Origin: Bacteroidetes bacterium HGW-Bacteroidetes-4
Lineage (GTDB): Bacteria > Bacteroidota > Bacteroidia > Bacteroidales > SZUA-534
Reading direction: 5' to 3'
Length of the DNA stretch: 64,000 nucleotides
NCBI GenBank assembly: GCA_002840905.1
Contig: PHDD01000003.1
Span: forward strand, 182,703-246,702
Part shown: positions 1-10,324 of the stretch, piece by piece
How positions within the stretch are numbered: the first letter of the stretch is position 1
Layout: every line of letters starts with the position of its first letter
Notes under the pieces: model-generated
Told to the model about the DNA's origin: nothing
Databases searched by the model: none
What the model saw: the letters and a program-made list of their open reading frames with translations, nothing else
Made by a program: the position numbers and the translations under genes

Positions 1-869
1 TTTTCTTGCTCCAGTGCTTCCAAATCAAGTTTAATTACAAAGTTTCCATGAACAAAACTGATTTTACTTTCCAGTTTGTTTATTTCGGTTTGTGACAGTT
101 TAATTTTAAAGGGGTCTCCTTCAGCGGGAGTGTAGGGGGTATCGCCACTATTGGGATCGAAGAATACGGGAACACCATCTTTTTCAATTTCGATTCCGGC
201 TTTTAGCTGGCGTAAATCGTTGGGGGTAATCTGAATGACTCCGCCACTATTGGGATCGACCATGAGGGCATTTTTTAGGCCATAATCGGAATTACCATTT
301 GATTCCTCGTTGCCTTTGGGAATATACATTTCTTTTTTCACCAGAATACGAATGTAATTGAGGAATTTTTCATCGCGATAGATGTAATAGTTATCGCCAA
401 TGGTGTAGGCGTCAACGCGGTATATCTGGGGTTCAATTTTTCGGCACCCTTTGGGAGTGGCCGTACAATCAACTTCTTTAATTTCGCCGGTTTTTAGGTT
501 AATTTCTTTAAAAAGATTCCGGTATATGTCGTAATTCACATAAAAAAAATCGCCCGATTCGTCGAAAACACTATTGTACAGTTCACATCGGTTGTCGTCG
601 AGTTTAATTTTGTATTTTTCTTCCCAGGTATAAAGGTTGTATACTATTAGGTAAACATATTTTGACTTTTCGCCATGGAAGGTTGCCACCAGATAATTAC
701 CATGCTCGTCGACCATAAGTTCCAGAACCTTGCTCTTTTTATGATTGGGACCTTTTATGCGTTCCTGAAAACGGTAACCCGTAGTTGGCTTGTTTATTGG
801 TTGGGTTTGGGAATACGCAAAAATGCCGGATGCGCTTATAATGATAGCGATTAAGAGAATTTTCTTCAT
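1..869 (-). CDS. Hypothetical secreted protein, C-terminus truncated by window edge
   Basis: Reverse frame from ATG (cat at 867-869) is open to the window edge; starts MKKILLIAIIISASGIFAYSQ, a signal peptide. Absent from the ORF track because the stop is outside the window. Confidence 0.7.
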   Translation of the reverse strand, partial: MKKILLIAIIISASGIFAYSQTQPINKPTTGYRFQERIKGPNHKKSKVLELMVDEHGNYLVATFHGEKSKYVYLIVYNLYTWEEKYKIKLDDNRCELYNSVFDESGDFFYVNYDIYRNLFKEINLKTGEIKEVDCTATPKGCRKIEPQIYRVDAYTIGDNYYIYRDEKFLNYIRILVKKEMYIPKGNEESNGNSDYGLKNALMVDPNSGGVIQITPNDLRQLKAGIEIEKDGVPVFFDPNSGDTPYTPAEGDPFKIKLSQTEINKLESKISFVHGNFVIKLDLEALEQE

Positions 870-966
870 AATTACGAGCGTTTTTTTGGTATTATTCTTT
901 AGTGAATGTAAAAATAAGAAATTATGCGATTAGCATAGCAATAAACCCCGGCAAATAGTAATTAAT

Positions 967-2520
967 TTATCGTTCAATTTTTTTCAACAAGTTGGTCATG
1001 CTGGTTTTGCCTAATACAATTTCTTTTACTTTATCGACAGGAATCCGCTCTTGTTGCATGGTGTCGCGATCTCGCAGGGTAACCTTATTGTCAGTTAGCG
1101 TGTCGTGATCAACGGTAATGCAATAAGGAGTTCCAATGGCATCTTGTCGGCGGTAGCGTTTACCGATGGAGTCTTTTTCTTCGTAGATGCAATTTACATC
1201 GAATTTTAAATCGTTGAGAATCTCCCGGGCTTTTTCGGGCAATCCGTCTTTACGAAGCAACGGTAACACGGCCAGTTTAACCGGAGCCAATTCGGGCGGA
1301 ATGCGCAACACTACACGGGTATCGGTTTTACCATCCTGTTCAATGGTTTCTTCGTCGTATGCGTTCGACAGAATCAACAGGAACATGCGGTCGAGACCAA
1401 TGGAGGTTTCTATTACGTAAGGAATGTAGTTTTTATTCAGTTCCGGATCGAAATACTGGATTTTTTTGCCGCTGTATTCCTGGTGTTGCGATAAATCGAA
1501 ATCGGTGCGCGAATGAATTCCTTCCACTTCTTTAAAGCCAATGGGGAATTCAAATTCGATATCGGTAGCTGCGTTGGCATAGTGCGCCAGTTTGTCGTGA
1601 TCGTGAAAACGGTATTTTTTGGTGTCGAAGCCCAGGGCATGGTGCCATCTTAAACGGGTTTCTTTCCATTTGGCAAACCATTCGAGTTCTTCGCCCGGAC
1701 GCACAAAGAACTGCATCTCCATTTGTTCAAATTCGCGCATGCGGAATATAAACTGACGGGCTACTATTTCGTTACGGAACGCTTTTCCAATTTGGGCAAT
1801 TCCAAAAGGAATTTTCATGCGTCCGCTTTTTTGAACGTTCAGGTAGTTAACAAAAATTCCCTGGGCCGTTTCGGGACGCAGGTATATGCTGCTGGCATCT
1901 TCGCTTACCGAGCCCAGTTTGGTTTCAAACATCAGGTTAAACTGGCGCACATCGGTCCAGTTTTTTGAACCTGAAACAGGGCAAACAATTTCGCAATCTT
2001 CGATGAGTTGTTTTACCTCGGCTAAATTGTCGGTTTCAAGAGCCGACACAAAGCGTTTTTTTATATGGTCAATTTTTTCCTGGTTGGCAATTACCCGCTG
2101 ATTGGTTGCACGGAATTGGGCTTCGTCAAAGGCATCGCCAAATTTAGCGGAAGCTTTTTCTATTTCTTTTGATATTTTGGCTTCAATTTTTTCAAGGTGC
2201 TCTTCAATAAGCACATCGGCACGGTAACGCTTTTTTGAGTCTTTGTTGTCGATAAGCGGATCGTTAAACGCCCCCACGTGTCCCGATGCTTTCCATACGG
2301 TAGGATGCATAAAAATGGCGGCATCAATCCCAACAATGTTTTCGTTCAGTTTTACCATGGAGTCCCACCAGTATTTTTTTATGTTGTTTTTGAGCTCCGA
2401 GCCGTATTGACCATAATCGTAAACAGCACTTAATCCATCGTATAATTCACTCGATTGGAAAATAAACCCGTACTCTTTTGAGTGGGCAATTATTTTTTTG
2501 AAAACATCTTCTTGAGCCAT
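967..2520 (-). CDS. glyS: Glycyl-tRNA synthetase
   Basis: 517 aa class II aaRS; motifs YLRPETAQGIFVNYLNV, FRNEIVARQFIFRMREFEQMEMQFFVRP, SIGLDRMFL. Confidence 0.97.
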   Translation of the reverse strand: MAQEDVFKKIIAHSKEYGFIFQSSELYDGLSAVYDYGQYGSELKNNIKKYWWDSMVKLNENIVGIDAAIFMHPTVWKASGHVGAFNDPLIDNKDSKKRYRADVLIEEHLEKIEAKISKEIEKASAKFGDAFDEAQFRATNQRVIANQEKIDHIKKRFVSALETDNLAEVKQLIEDCEIVCPVSGSKNWTDVRQFNLMFETKLGSVSEDASSIYLRPETAQGIFVNYLNVQKSGRMKIPFGIAQIGKAFRNEIVARQFIFRMREFEQMEMQFFVRPGEELEWFAKWKETRLRWHHALGFDTKKYRFHDHDKLAHYANAATDIEFEFPIGFKEVEGIHSRTDFDLSQHQEYSGKKIQYFDPELNKNYIPYVIETSIGLDRMFLLILSNAYDEETIEQDGKTDTRVVLRIPPELAPVKLAVLPLLRKDGLPEKAREILNDLKFDVNCIYEEKDSIGKRYRRQDAIGTPYCITVDHDTLTDNKVTLRDRDTMQQERIPVDKVKEIVLGKTSMTNLLKKIER

Positions 2521-2645
2521 AAAAATATATTTTAATCAACTCGCAAAAATAGCTGAATAGTTGACTTATTAAAAATTTATTTAATTATTGTTTAGTGAGT
2601 AAGCGTATTTGCCTTTAGGCTTAATTAAACCGCATTTTTTCGGTT

Positions 2646-2777
2646 TTAACTGAAGTTGATTTTTTTAGCAGATGCCCAAATCGGTTCGAAAAACAGAATG
2701 ATTAACAGAAAAATTATAAGCATTATAACAGCTATTTTGCCGGGGGCTCCCTTAATTTTTATATTTTTGATGCACAT
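2646..2777 (-). CDS. Possible small membrane protein (43 aa)
   Basis: MCIKNIKIKGAPGKIAVIMLIIFLLIILFFEPIWASAKKINFS with one hydrophobic helix; not in ORF track; very short. Confidence 0.25.
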   Translation of the reverse strand: MCIKNIKIKGAPGKIAVIMLIIFLLIILFFEPIWASAKKINFS

Positions 2778-2794
2778 TTGAACGTTAAAAAAGC

Positions 2795-5536
2795 ATGAAT
2801 AAAAAGCCTGGATTTATTATTGTAATTGTTGTATTTGTAATGGTAATTGTTGGGTTTTATATTTACCTTAAAAAACAACAAAGCCCCAATATTGAAGCCT
2901 TTTCAGCCATTCCGGTTAATGCCGTATTGGTTGCTGAAATAAACAATCCCGCACTTTTTCTTCAGGAGGTTTCGCAAAACAACCGTTTGGCCATTCAATT
3001 ACAGGAGTTGCCCGAACTGTACGTAGTGGCAAAAAAAATGTTGGTTATCGATTCGCTTTTAAACACCAATGAAAAATTGCTGACCGACAAACGCGACAAA
3101 ACTCTAAGCCTGTCGTTACACGAGGTGGGAAACAAACAGTTTGAACTGCTTTATTTGATTCACCTTTCGGGAAGGTTCGAGGCCAATCAGTTTTTTAAAC
3201 AACTACATGCCTCGGTTTTAAATACCGCAAATTTATCGGAAGGAAAATACAATCAGGTAAAAGTTTATACTTATAAGACCGTAAATTCCAGCGTATTTTA
3301 TGCTTACCACAGAGGTATTTTGATGGCCAGTGAATCGGAACTGTTATTGCAGGATGCCCTGCGTCAGGTTGAAGTAGATGCCGGTTTGGGTAGTCAAAAC
3401 GGACTCCAGAACTTACGAAAAACAGCCGGAAAGCATGCCGATGCAAACATCTACCTAAACCTTAATCGATTTGAGGCCTTTTATACCAGGTTGATTGCTG
3501 ATAAATTTCTAAAAGAACGAGATATTAAGCATTTGGGCGAATGGAGCGTGCTCGATTTGAATTTCAAAAACCAAACATGGTTGATTAATGGCTTTACGCA
3601 AAACACCAATAATCCAGCACATTTCTATTCATTACTGGAGTCTCAGGAACCGCAAAACCTTAAGTTTATAAAGTGGGTTCCCACAGGAGTTGAATCGTTT
3701 GCTGCTTTTGGCATTAGCAACCTGGCCCGTTTCGAGGAGCAACTACAGAAGCATATGGCGGCCATAAACCAAAGCGAACGTCACGAAATAAACCAAAAGC
3801 AACTGGTGGCTGTGCTTGGGCCCAACTACGAAAAAGATTTGCTGGCTATTTTTGAAAAAGAACTGGCCCAGGTAAATTATGCCAACGGATCCACCTTGTT
3901 TTATATTCGAACCAAAGGTTATCACGATGCCAACGAGTTGATTCAAAAATGGATTACACATTATGCCAAGTCGGAAGGAATTTCGAAACAAAGCCTTATT
4001 CACGAATACAAAATTGACAACGAAACCAAATTTCCGATTTACCGGTTTCCCACAACGTATTTTCCGGTACGCATGTTTGGTCCCTGGTTTAAAGCGTGTT
4101 CGGCAACGTATGTAACCGTTTTCGACGATTTCCTGATTTTTGGCGAATCGGTTCATGCGCTATCGCGGGTTATATATAATAATGTGCTGCAAAAAACTAT
4201 GGCCTTCGACGGAGCTTACAACCAATATTCCGATTTCTTGTCGAATAAAGTTAATTTTTATGCTTTTGTTTCTTTAACCGGAAGCACTGGTTTTTTGAAT
4301 GAATTTTTAACGCCCGAAGCGTTTGCCTATTTTAAACAGCATCAATCCATACTACGCGATTTTTACGCGGTTTCGTGGCAGATAGCATCGGAAAATAACA
4401 TGTACTACAATAATTTTCTTTTCCGGCATCAACCTTCAAATAAAATAAAAGCAGCAACCGAATGGGAAACCCGGCTCGACACTACGATAGCTTTTAAACC
4501 GCAACTGGTAGTTAATCATTACAACAACGAGAAAGAGATTTTGGTGCAGGACATGAAAAATACCGTTTATTTAATAAATAAAACCGGCCGGATACTTTGG
4601 AAAAAGAAATTGGAAGAACCCATTTTAAGCGAAGTTACCCAGATTGATTATTATAAAAACGGGAAGTTGCAATTCCTGTTCAATACCGAAAGTCAGATTC
4701 ATTTGCTCGACCGGAACGGTAATTTTGTTGAGCGCTATCCGATTAATTTGCCTGCAAAAGCGGTAAATGCCTTGTCAATTTTTGATTACGATAAGCGCAA
4801 AAACTATCGGATTTTTGTGCCCACTGCTGATAAACAGGTTTATTGTTACGATATTGAGGGGCGGATAGTAAACGGGTTCAATTTTAAAGGAGCCGATAAC
4901 CCGATTATTTCGCCCGTACAATATGTTCGTGATAAAGACATGGATTATCTTTTGGTAACGGATGTTTCACGTATTTACATTCTCGATCGCAGAGGTAATC
5001 CCCGCATAAAACTCAACAAACAGTTCAATCCTTCGCGTAACAATTTGTTCGAATACCAGGCGGGGACAGCCACCCGCAAGGGGCGTTTAATACGAACCGA
5101 CGAAGGCGGAACCCTTTATTACATTTATTTTAACGGTGAGGTGGAATCGCAACCCATTGCTGATTTTTCACCCTTACATTATTTTAAATTCGAAGATGTT
5201 ACTGGCGACAATATTGCCGATATGGTATTTGTAGATAAAAATAAACTGACTGTATTTTCTGTGGCCGGGAAAAAGCAATATGAGTATACTTTTTCTACTG
5301 AAATTAAACATGAGCCGGCATTTTATCAATTCTCGGCCAGCCAAACAGCCATTGGTATTACTGAAGTGGGGTCGCAAAAGATTTATCTTTTTAACACCCG
5401 GGGTAAGTTTATGGAAGGATTTCCGCTGCCGGGCAAAACCCGTTTTAGTATTGGTGTATTGGAGCCGGGTTCGGCACGCTTTAATCTGGTTGTGGGTGGC
5501 GATGAGCAATACCTGTTTAATTTTAAATTGAACTAG
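2795..5536 (+). CDS. Hypothetical membrane-anchored/secreted protein, DUF3352-like N-terminus and beta-propeller-like C-terminus
   Basis: 913 aa; N-terminal TM anchor; C-terminal repeats resembling PQQ/WD-like blades (VYLINKTGRILWKKKL, IHLLDRNGNFVERYP, VYCYDIEGRIVNGFNF). Confidence 0.7.
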   Translation: MNKKPGFIIVIVVFVMVIVGFYIYLKKQQSPNIEAFSAIPVNAVLVAEINNPALFLQEVSQNNRLAIQLQELPELYVVAKKMLVIDSLLNTNEKLLTDKRDKTLSLSLHEVGNKQFELLYLIHLSGRFEANQFFKQLHASVLNTANLSEGKYNQVKVYTYKTVNSSVFYAYHRGILMASESELLLQDALRQVEVDAGLGSQNGLQNLRKTAGKHADANIYLNLNRFEAFYTRLIADKFLKERDIKHLGEWSVLDLNFKNQTWLINGFTQNTNNPAHFYSLLESQEPQNLKFIKWVPTGVESFAAFGISNLARFEEQLQKHMAAINQSERHEINQKQLVAVLGPNYEKDLLAIFEKELAQVNYANGSTLFYIRTKGYHDANELIQKWITHYAKSEGISKQSLIHEYKIDNETKFPIYRFPTTYFPVRMFGPWFKACSATYVTVFDDFLIFGESVHALSRVIYNNVLQKTMAFDGAYNQYSDFLSNKVNFYAFVSLTGSTGFLNEFLTPEAFAYFKQHQSILRDFYAVSWQIASENNMYYNNFLFRHQPSNKIKAATEWETRLDTTIAFKPQLVVNHYNNEKEILVQDMKNTVYLINKTGRILWKKKLEEPILSEVTQIDYYKNGKLQFLFNTESQIHLLDRNGNFVERYPINLPAKAVNALSIFDYDKRKNYRIFVPTADKQVYCYDIEGRIVNGFNFKGADNPIISPVQYVRDKDMDYLLVTDVSRIYILDRRGNPRIKLNKQFNPSRNNLFEYQAGTATRKGRLIRTDEGGTLYYIYFNGEVESQPIADFSPLHYFKFEDVTGDNIADMVFVDKNKLTVFSVAGKKQYEYTFSTEIKHEPAFYQFSASQTAIGITEVGSQKIYLFNTRGKFMEGFPLPGKTRFSIGVLEPGSARFNLVVGGDEQYLFNFKLN

Positions 5537-5540
5537 CGTT

Positions 5541-6086
5541 ATGATTTTTACTTTTTATATCGTTTCTCTTTTTCTGCTGGGCATTGAACTGTTTTTAATG
5601 GCTTCAATAACCGCTTTTTTTCAAAAGAAAGTGTTTGTTGCCGATGGTTTTAAGTTACTAGGAGCTGCAATAGCGGCCTCCTTGCTTTTAGGTGTCGGCT
5701 TGTTTTTAGGGAATCTGGTTGGCCAGACCTGGCCACAATTCAATAACTGGTATGCAGCAAGTTTGTTTTTTATTTTTTCAATAAAAATGCTTTTCGATGG
5801 GTTTAAACTAAACAGGCTGAAGCGTGCGGTTAATCCCATCGACAAGCAGGGATACCGAATACTTACGGTGCTTATGCTTATTAATAGTTTTTTTGTAGGT
5901 CTGGGTTTCGGCTTGTTGGAACAAACAGTCATAAGTTTGTTATATGGACTGACAATATTTACCATTTTTGCATTGGTAGGATATTTGATGGGTTTTCGGA
6001 TGAAAAAATTAAAACAAGGCCGCTACGAATTGTTTGCCGCTATATTTTACCTGGTCATAGCAGTCACAATTGCCATTAATAATTAA
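5541..6086 (+). CDS. Six-TM integral membrane protein, distantly MntP-like
   Basis: 181 aa, hydrophobic, internal symmetry; follows the preceding gene by 4 bp. Confidence 0.5.
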   Translation: MIFTFYIVSLFLLGIELFLMASITAFFQKKVFVADGFKLLGAAIAASLLLGVGLFLGNLVGQTWPQFNNWYAASLFFIFSIKMLFDGFKLNRLKRAVNPIDKQGYRILTVLMLINSFFVGLGFGLLEQTVISLLYGLTIFTIFALVGYLMGFRMKKLKQGRYELFAAIFYLVIAVTIAINN

Positions 6087-6090
6087 TATT

Positions 6091-6321
6091 ATGTTGAAAT
6101 TTTTATTGATATTTTTTATAGTTATCTATTTGCTCGGATTGTTAGTTAAATGGTTCTTTGCCTCATTAATAAATAAGGCATCATCGGGTGCAGGATTCGA
6201 TTCCGGTCGCGAAAGCCGCCGGAAAGAAGGTGAAGTTTCGGTTGACAAAACCCCGGGCAAATCGAAGTTGTTTACCAAAGACGAAGGAGAATATGTTGAT
6301 TATGAGGAAATAAAAGATTAA
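6091..6321 (+). CDS. DUF4834-like small membrane protein
   Basis: Short N-terminal TM then basic/acidic tail ending DEGEYVDYEEIKD; ORF 6070..6321, likely ATG at 6091. Confidence 0.5.
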   Translation: MLKFLLIFFIVIYLLGLLVKWFFASLINKASSGAGFDSGRESRRKEGEVSVDKTPGKSKLFTKDEGEYVDYEEIKD

Positions 6322-6351
6322 TCAGAGCTTTTCAACAAAAAAGAAATTTTA

Positions 6352-6383
6352 TTTGCTTGAATTAAACAAATATTCTATATTCG
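6352..6383 (+). promoter_or_regulatory. Bacteroidota sigma-ABfr type promoter for tRNA-Leu leader
   Basis: TTTG (6352-6355), 20-nt spacer, TATATTCG (6376-6383); close to the TTTG-N19-21-TAnnTTTG consensus. Confidence 0.6.
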
Positions 6384-6398
6384 CAGACCTAAATAATT

Positions 6399-6609
6399 GC
6401 CTCGTGGCAGGCCTGATTCCGATAAGTCGGGAGAGAACTCACCACTGAGCATCAGACGAGAAAAGAGAAATACTTTGCTTGTCTGAAATAGTTAAAATAA
6501 AAAGACCATGCCCAGGTGGCGGAACCGACGTAGGAGCTCCCGCCATTGAGCATCAGATATAAAAAGTGAAAAACTTTAATTGTCTGAATATTTTTAATAA
6601 AAAGACCAT
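6399..6609 (+). repeat. Tandem imperfect ~101 bp leader repeats with truncated tRNA-Leu 5' ends and hairpins
   Basis: GCCCAGGTGGCGGAA at 6510 and again at the real tRNA (6610); GAGCATCAGA at 6448 and 6549; hairpins 6453-6485 and 6554-6586. Confidence 0.75.
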
Positions 6610-6693
6610 GCCCAGGTGGCGGAATTGGTAGACGCGCTGGTCTCAAACACCAGTGGGGTTAAACCCGTGCCGGTTCGAGCCCGGCCCTGGGTA
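6610..6693 (+). tRNA. tRNA-Leu (anticodon CAA)
   Basis: Acceptor GCCCAGG/CCTGGGT, anticodon stem CTGGT-CTCAAAC-ACCAG, T-arm CCGGTTCGAGCCCGG, long variable arm. Confidence 0.96.
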
Positions 6694-6696
6694 CAC

Positions 6697-6727
6697 AAAA
6701 ACCCTCAATTTTGAGGGTTTTTTTTTA
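6697..6727 (+). terminator. Rho-independent terminator after tRNA-Leu
   Basis: aaaACCCTCaattttGAGGGTtttttttt. Confidence 0.85.
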
Positions 6728-6739
6728 ATAGTTAAGCGT

Positions 6740-7207
6740 ATGTCTGCTCAAAAATCAAGCCCTACAGAAAAAAAGCAATACCTACTCGATTTGCGCTACA
6801 TTAAAATGGCCCTGATTTGGGCCGAAAATTCCTATTGTGAGCGTAGAAAAGTAGGCGCTTTGCTGGTAAAAGACCGAATGATAATCTCTGATGGCTACAA
6901 CGGAACGCCTGCAGGTTTTGAAAATATTTGCGAAGACGAAAACAATAAAACCAAACCGTACGTTCTACATGCCGAGGCCAATGCCATTACTAAAGTGGCA
7001 CGGTCGAACAACAGTAGCGAAGGAGCTACCCTTTATGTTACCTCATCGCCTTGTCTCGAGTGTTCAAAACTTATTATTCAGGCGGGAATAAAGCGGGTGG
7101 TTTTTTCTGATAATTATCGTTTACACGATGGAATTAACCTGCTGAAAAAGGCGGGTATCGAAATTATTCAAGTAGAAAAAATTGATGAAAATGAATCAAC
7201 AAAATAA
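6740..7207 (+). CDS. Deoxycytidylate (dCMP) deaminase family protein
   Basis: HAEANAI and SSPCLECSKLIIQAGI zinc-deaminase motifs; the ORF track start (6653) lies inside the tRNA, so ATG at 6740 (MSAQKSSPTEKK) is preferred. Confidence 0.9.
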   Translation: MSAQKSSPTEKKQYLLDLRYIKMALIWAENSYCERRKVGALLVKDRMIISDGYNGTPAGFENICEDENNKTKPYVLHAEANAITKVARSNNSSEGATLYVTSSPCLECSKLIIQAGIKRVVFSDNYRLHDGINLLKKAGIEIIQVEKIDENESTK

Positions 7208-8819
7208 ACTTTCAAAATTTGGCATACCCTTGCTCATTGCTGTTTCAATTGTTTTAGGTATGTATATTCAAAAGCAGTCTGAAAATAAAAAGGAAAGAAG
7301 CTATCATGCCAAAGGAATGGCAAACAATAAAATTGATGCCGTATTGAACTACATCGATCAGGAATATGTGGATACCGTAAATATTTCTGAAATTATTGAG
7401 AATACCATTCCACAAATTCTCGACGATCTAGATCCCCATTCCATTTATATTCCAGCCATGGATTATGATGCCATGAACGAACCTTTGGAAGGAAATTTCG
7501 ACGGTATAGGTGTGCAATTCAATATCCAGAACGATACGGTTACGGTTATTAAAACCATTTTGGGAGGCCCTTCGGAAAAAGTAGGAATAAAAGATGGCGA
7601 CCGCATTGTATCGGTAAACGACTCGCTTATTGCCGGAATTGGTATAACCAACGATTCGGTAATGAAGTTGTTACGCGGAAAAAAAGGCACCAAAGTAAAC
7701 GTGGGAATTTTTAGGCGGGGTGAAAGTGACTTGGTATATTTTACCATAACACGCGATAAAATTCCACTGTATAGTATCGATGTTTCGTACATGATTGATG
7801 ATAAAACCGGGTACATTAAGCTTTCAAAATTTGCGCGTACTACATATAAAGAATTCCAACAAGCCGTTGTAAAACTAAAAGCTTTAGGGATGAAGCAATT
7901 GGTTTTCGATTTGCGTGGAAATTCCGGAGGATACATGGATGCTGCCATTAACATTGCCGATGAGTTTCTTGAAAACAGTAAACTAATTGTTTACACCGAA
8001 GGAAAAGCCCGTCCGCGTTCGGACTATTTTGCTTCGCATCGATCTTCATGTATCGATTTGGGTTTGGTAATTTTAATCGATGATTGGTCGGCTTCAGCTT
8101 CTGAAATTGTTGCAGGAGCCATTCAGGATAACGATCGGGGATTAATTGTGGGCCGTCGCTCTTTTGGAAAAGGATTGGTGCAGGAGCCCGTAATGTTTAA
8201 CGATGGCTCAAGTTTGCGTTTAACCATTGCAAGATACTATACTCCTGCCGGGCGAAGTATTCAAAAGCCTTATGATGAAGGGCAGGAAGCCTATTATCAC
8301 GACATTCAAAACCGGTTTGTGAACGGTGAGTTTCAGGAAAAAGACAGCATTCATCAAGCCGATTCTTTAAAATATTATACTTCAAGTGGTCGCGTGGTTT
8401 TTGGCGGAGGTGGAATCATGCCCGATGTATTTATTCCTGTTGATACTACCGGTGTTTCCGATTATTTAATGAAAATACGGCGCAAAGGATTGGAATATCT
8501 TTTCTCGTTCGAATATACCGATAAAAACAGGCAAAAGCTTTCGCAGTTTAAAAATGTAGAATTACTTACAGGATACCTGAACAAGCAAAACATACTTGAT
8601 GAATTTGTTTCTTTTGCAGCAAAAAAAGGAATAAAAAAAGATACAGAAGAGCTGGAACTTTCAGGAAAAATTATCGAAGTAGAAATAAAAGCATTTATTG
8701 CCCGTAATATTTTCGATAATGAAGGGTTTTATCCGGTAATTCAGGAAATAGATAAAACCTTACTTGAGGGAATACGTTTACTTGAAAGCAATAACGAAAT
8801 AATCAATACTATAAAATGA
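7182..8819 (+). CDS. S41 family carboxy-terminal processing peptidase (PDZ domain)
   Basis: PDZ ([35 protein letters not shown]) and catalytic [32 protein letters not shown]; overlaps the dCMP deaminase end. Confidence 0.95.
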   Translation: MMKMNQQNKLSKFGIPLLIAVSIVLGMYIQKQSENKKERSYHAKGMANNKIDAVLNYIDQEYVDTVNISEIIENTIPQILDDLDPHSIYIPAMDYDAMNEPLEGNFDGIGVQFNIQNDTVTVIKTILGGPSEKVGIKDGDRIVSVNDSLIAGIGITNDSVMKLLRGKKGTKVNVGIFRRGESDLVYFTITRDKIPLYSIDVSYMIDDKTGYIKLSKFARTTYKEFQQAVVKLKALGMKQLVFDLRGNSGGYMDAAINIADEFLENSKLIVYTEGKARPRSDYFASHRSSCIDLGLVILIDDWSASASEIVAGAIQDNDRGLIVGRRSFGKGLVQEPVMFNDGSSLRLTIARYYTPAGRSIQKPYDEGQEAYYHDIQNRFVNGEFQEKDSIHQADSLKYYTSSGRVVFGGGGIMPDVFIPVDTTGVSDYLMKIRRKGLEYLFSFEYTDKNRQKLSQFKNVELLTGYLNKQNILDEFVSFAAKKGIKKDTEELELSGKIIEVEIKAFIARNIFDNEGFYPVIQEIDKTLLEGIRLLESNNEIINTIK

Positions 8820-10273
8820 CAGAAGTTTTAACAGAAAGACTCCCATTTAAGATTGCCGACATTAAGCTGGCCGAATGGGGCAGAAAAGAACTTGATCTGG
8901 CAGAGATTGAGATGCCGGGTTTAATGGCCTTAAGAGAAGAATACAAAGGAAAGAAACCCCTTGCCGGAGCTAAAATCATGGGTTCGTTACACATGACGGT
9001 TCAAACCGCCATTTTAATTGAAACGTTGGTTGAACTGGGTGCCGATGTACGCTGGGTTTCGTGTAATATATTTTCAACTCAGGATCATGCAGCAGCTGCC
9101 GTAGTGGTTGGTAAAGAAGGAACTATTGACAATCCGAAGGGTGTTCCCGTTTATGCCTGGAAAGGCGAAACGCTTCCTGAATATTGGTGGTGTACCTATC
9201 AGGCATTACAGTGGCCCGATGGAAGTGGACCTACCCTGATTCTGGACGATGGTGGCGATGCTACTATGCTTGTAGTTAAAGGAGCAGAGTTTGAAGCAGC
9301 AGGAAAAGTTCCCGACTTTAATCCCGAAACGGAAGCAGAAGAATGGGGTGTATTTTTAGCATTGTGCCGCAAACAACTAACCGAAGACCCTACTTATTGG
9401 ACCCGCAAAAGAGATGGCATTCGAGGTGTATCAGAAGAAACAACTACCGGTGTACACCGTTTGTACCAGATGGCTGAAATAGGCAAACTGCCTTTCCCTG
9501 CAATTAATGTAAACGATTCGGTTACCAAATCAAAATTTGATAACCTTTACGGATGTCGTCACTCCTTAACCGACGGTATCATGCGGGCAACCGATGTAAT
9601 GCTGGCGGGTAAAGTTGCTGTAGTTTGTGGTTATGGTGATGTGGGAAAAGGAAGTGCGCAATCGCTTCGTGGTCAGGGGGCAAGGGTAATTGTTACTGAA
9701 ATCGACCCCATTTGTGCCTTGCAGGCAGCAATGGAAGGTTACGAAGTTAAAACCGTTGAAGATGTAGTAACCACTGCCGATATTTTTGTAACAACTACCG
9801 GAAATAAAGACATTATTACTGCTAAACATATGAGCCAGATGAAGGACATGGCTATAGTTGGCAACATTGGTCACTTTGACAATGAAATTCAAATGGCCGA
9901 ACTGGCCCGAATTCCCGGAATAAAACGAACAAATATTAAACCTCAATTCGACAAGTGGACTTTCGCCGATGGACATAGCGTATTAATTCTGGCCGAAGGT
10001 CGCCTGTTAAATTTAGGTTGTGCAACCGGACATCCCAGTTTTGTCATGTCGGCCTCATTTACCAACCAGGTGTTGGCTCAAATTGAACTACATACCAACC
10101 ATAACAAGTACGAGAATCAGGTTTATACTTTACCAAAAGCACTCGACGAAAAAGTGGCCCGCTTACATCTTGATAAATTAGGAGTTAAGCTTACTAAATT
10201 AACTCCAAAACAGGCAGATTATTTGGGAGTGCCGATCGACGGTCCATACAAACCCGATCATTATCGCTATTAA
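8816..10273 (+). CDS. ahcY: Adenosylhomocysteinase (S-adenosylhomocysteine hydrolase)
   Basis: 485 aa; [55 protein letters not shown]-terminal [11 protein letters not shown]. Confidence 0.98.
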   Translation: MTEVLTERLPFKIADIKLAEWGRKELDLAEIEMPGLMALREEYKGKKPLAGAKIMGSLHMTVQTAILIETLVELGADVRWVSCNIFSTQDHAAAAVVVGKEGTIDNPKGVPVYAWKGETLPEYWWCTYQALQWPDGSGPTLILDDGGDATMLVVKGAEFEAAGKVPDFNPETEAEEWGVFLALCRKQLTEDPTYWTRKRDGIRGVSEETTTGVHRLYQMAEIGKLPFPAINVNDSVTKSKFDNLYGCRHSLTDGIMRATDVMLAGKVAVVCGYGDVGKGSAQSLRGQGARVIVTEIDPICALQAAMEGYEVKTVEDVVTTADIFVTTTGNKDIITAKHMSQMKDMAIVGNIGHFDNEIQMAELARIPGIKRTNIKPQFDKWTFADGHSVLILAEGRLLNLGCATGHPSFVMSASFTNQVLAQIELHTNHNKYENQVYTLPKALDEKVARLHLDKLGVKLTKLTPKQADYLGVPIDGPYKPDHYRY

Positions 10274-10290
10274 TACATAAAATATCATCA

Positions 10291-10324
10291 AAAAAAAGGA
10301 GGTTTTTTTGAGCCTCCTTTTTTA
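10291..10324. terminator. Bidirectional terminator hairpin
   Basis: aaaaaaaGGAGGtttttttgagCCTCCttttttt between convergent genes. Confidence 0.75.

Noticed and set aside
6452-6646. 64-aa minus-strand ORF in the tRNA leader
   Set aside because: Overlaps tRNA and structured repeats antisense; no homology recognised.
6653-6739. Extended N-terminus of the dCMP deaminase ORF
   Set aside because: It starts inside tRNA-Leu and runs through its terminator; ATG 6740 is the sensible start.
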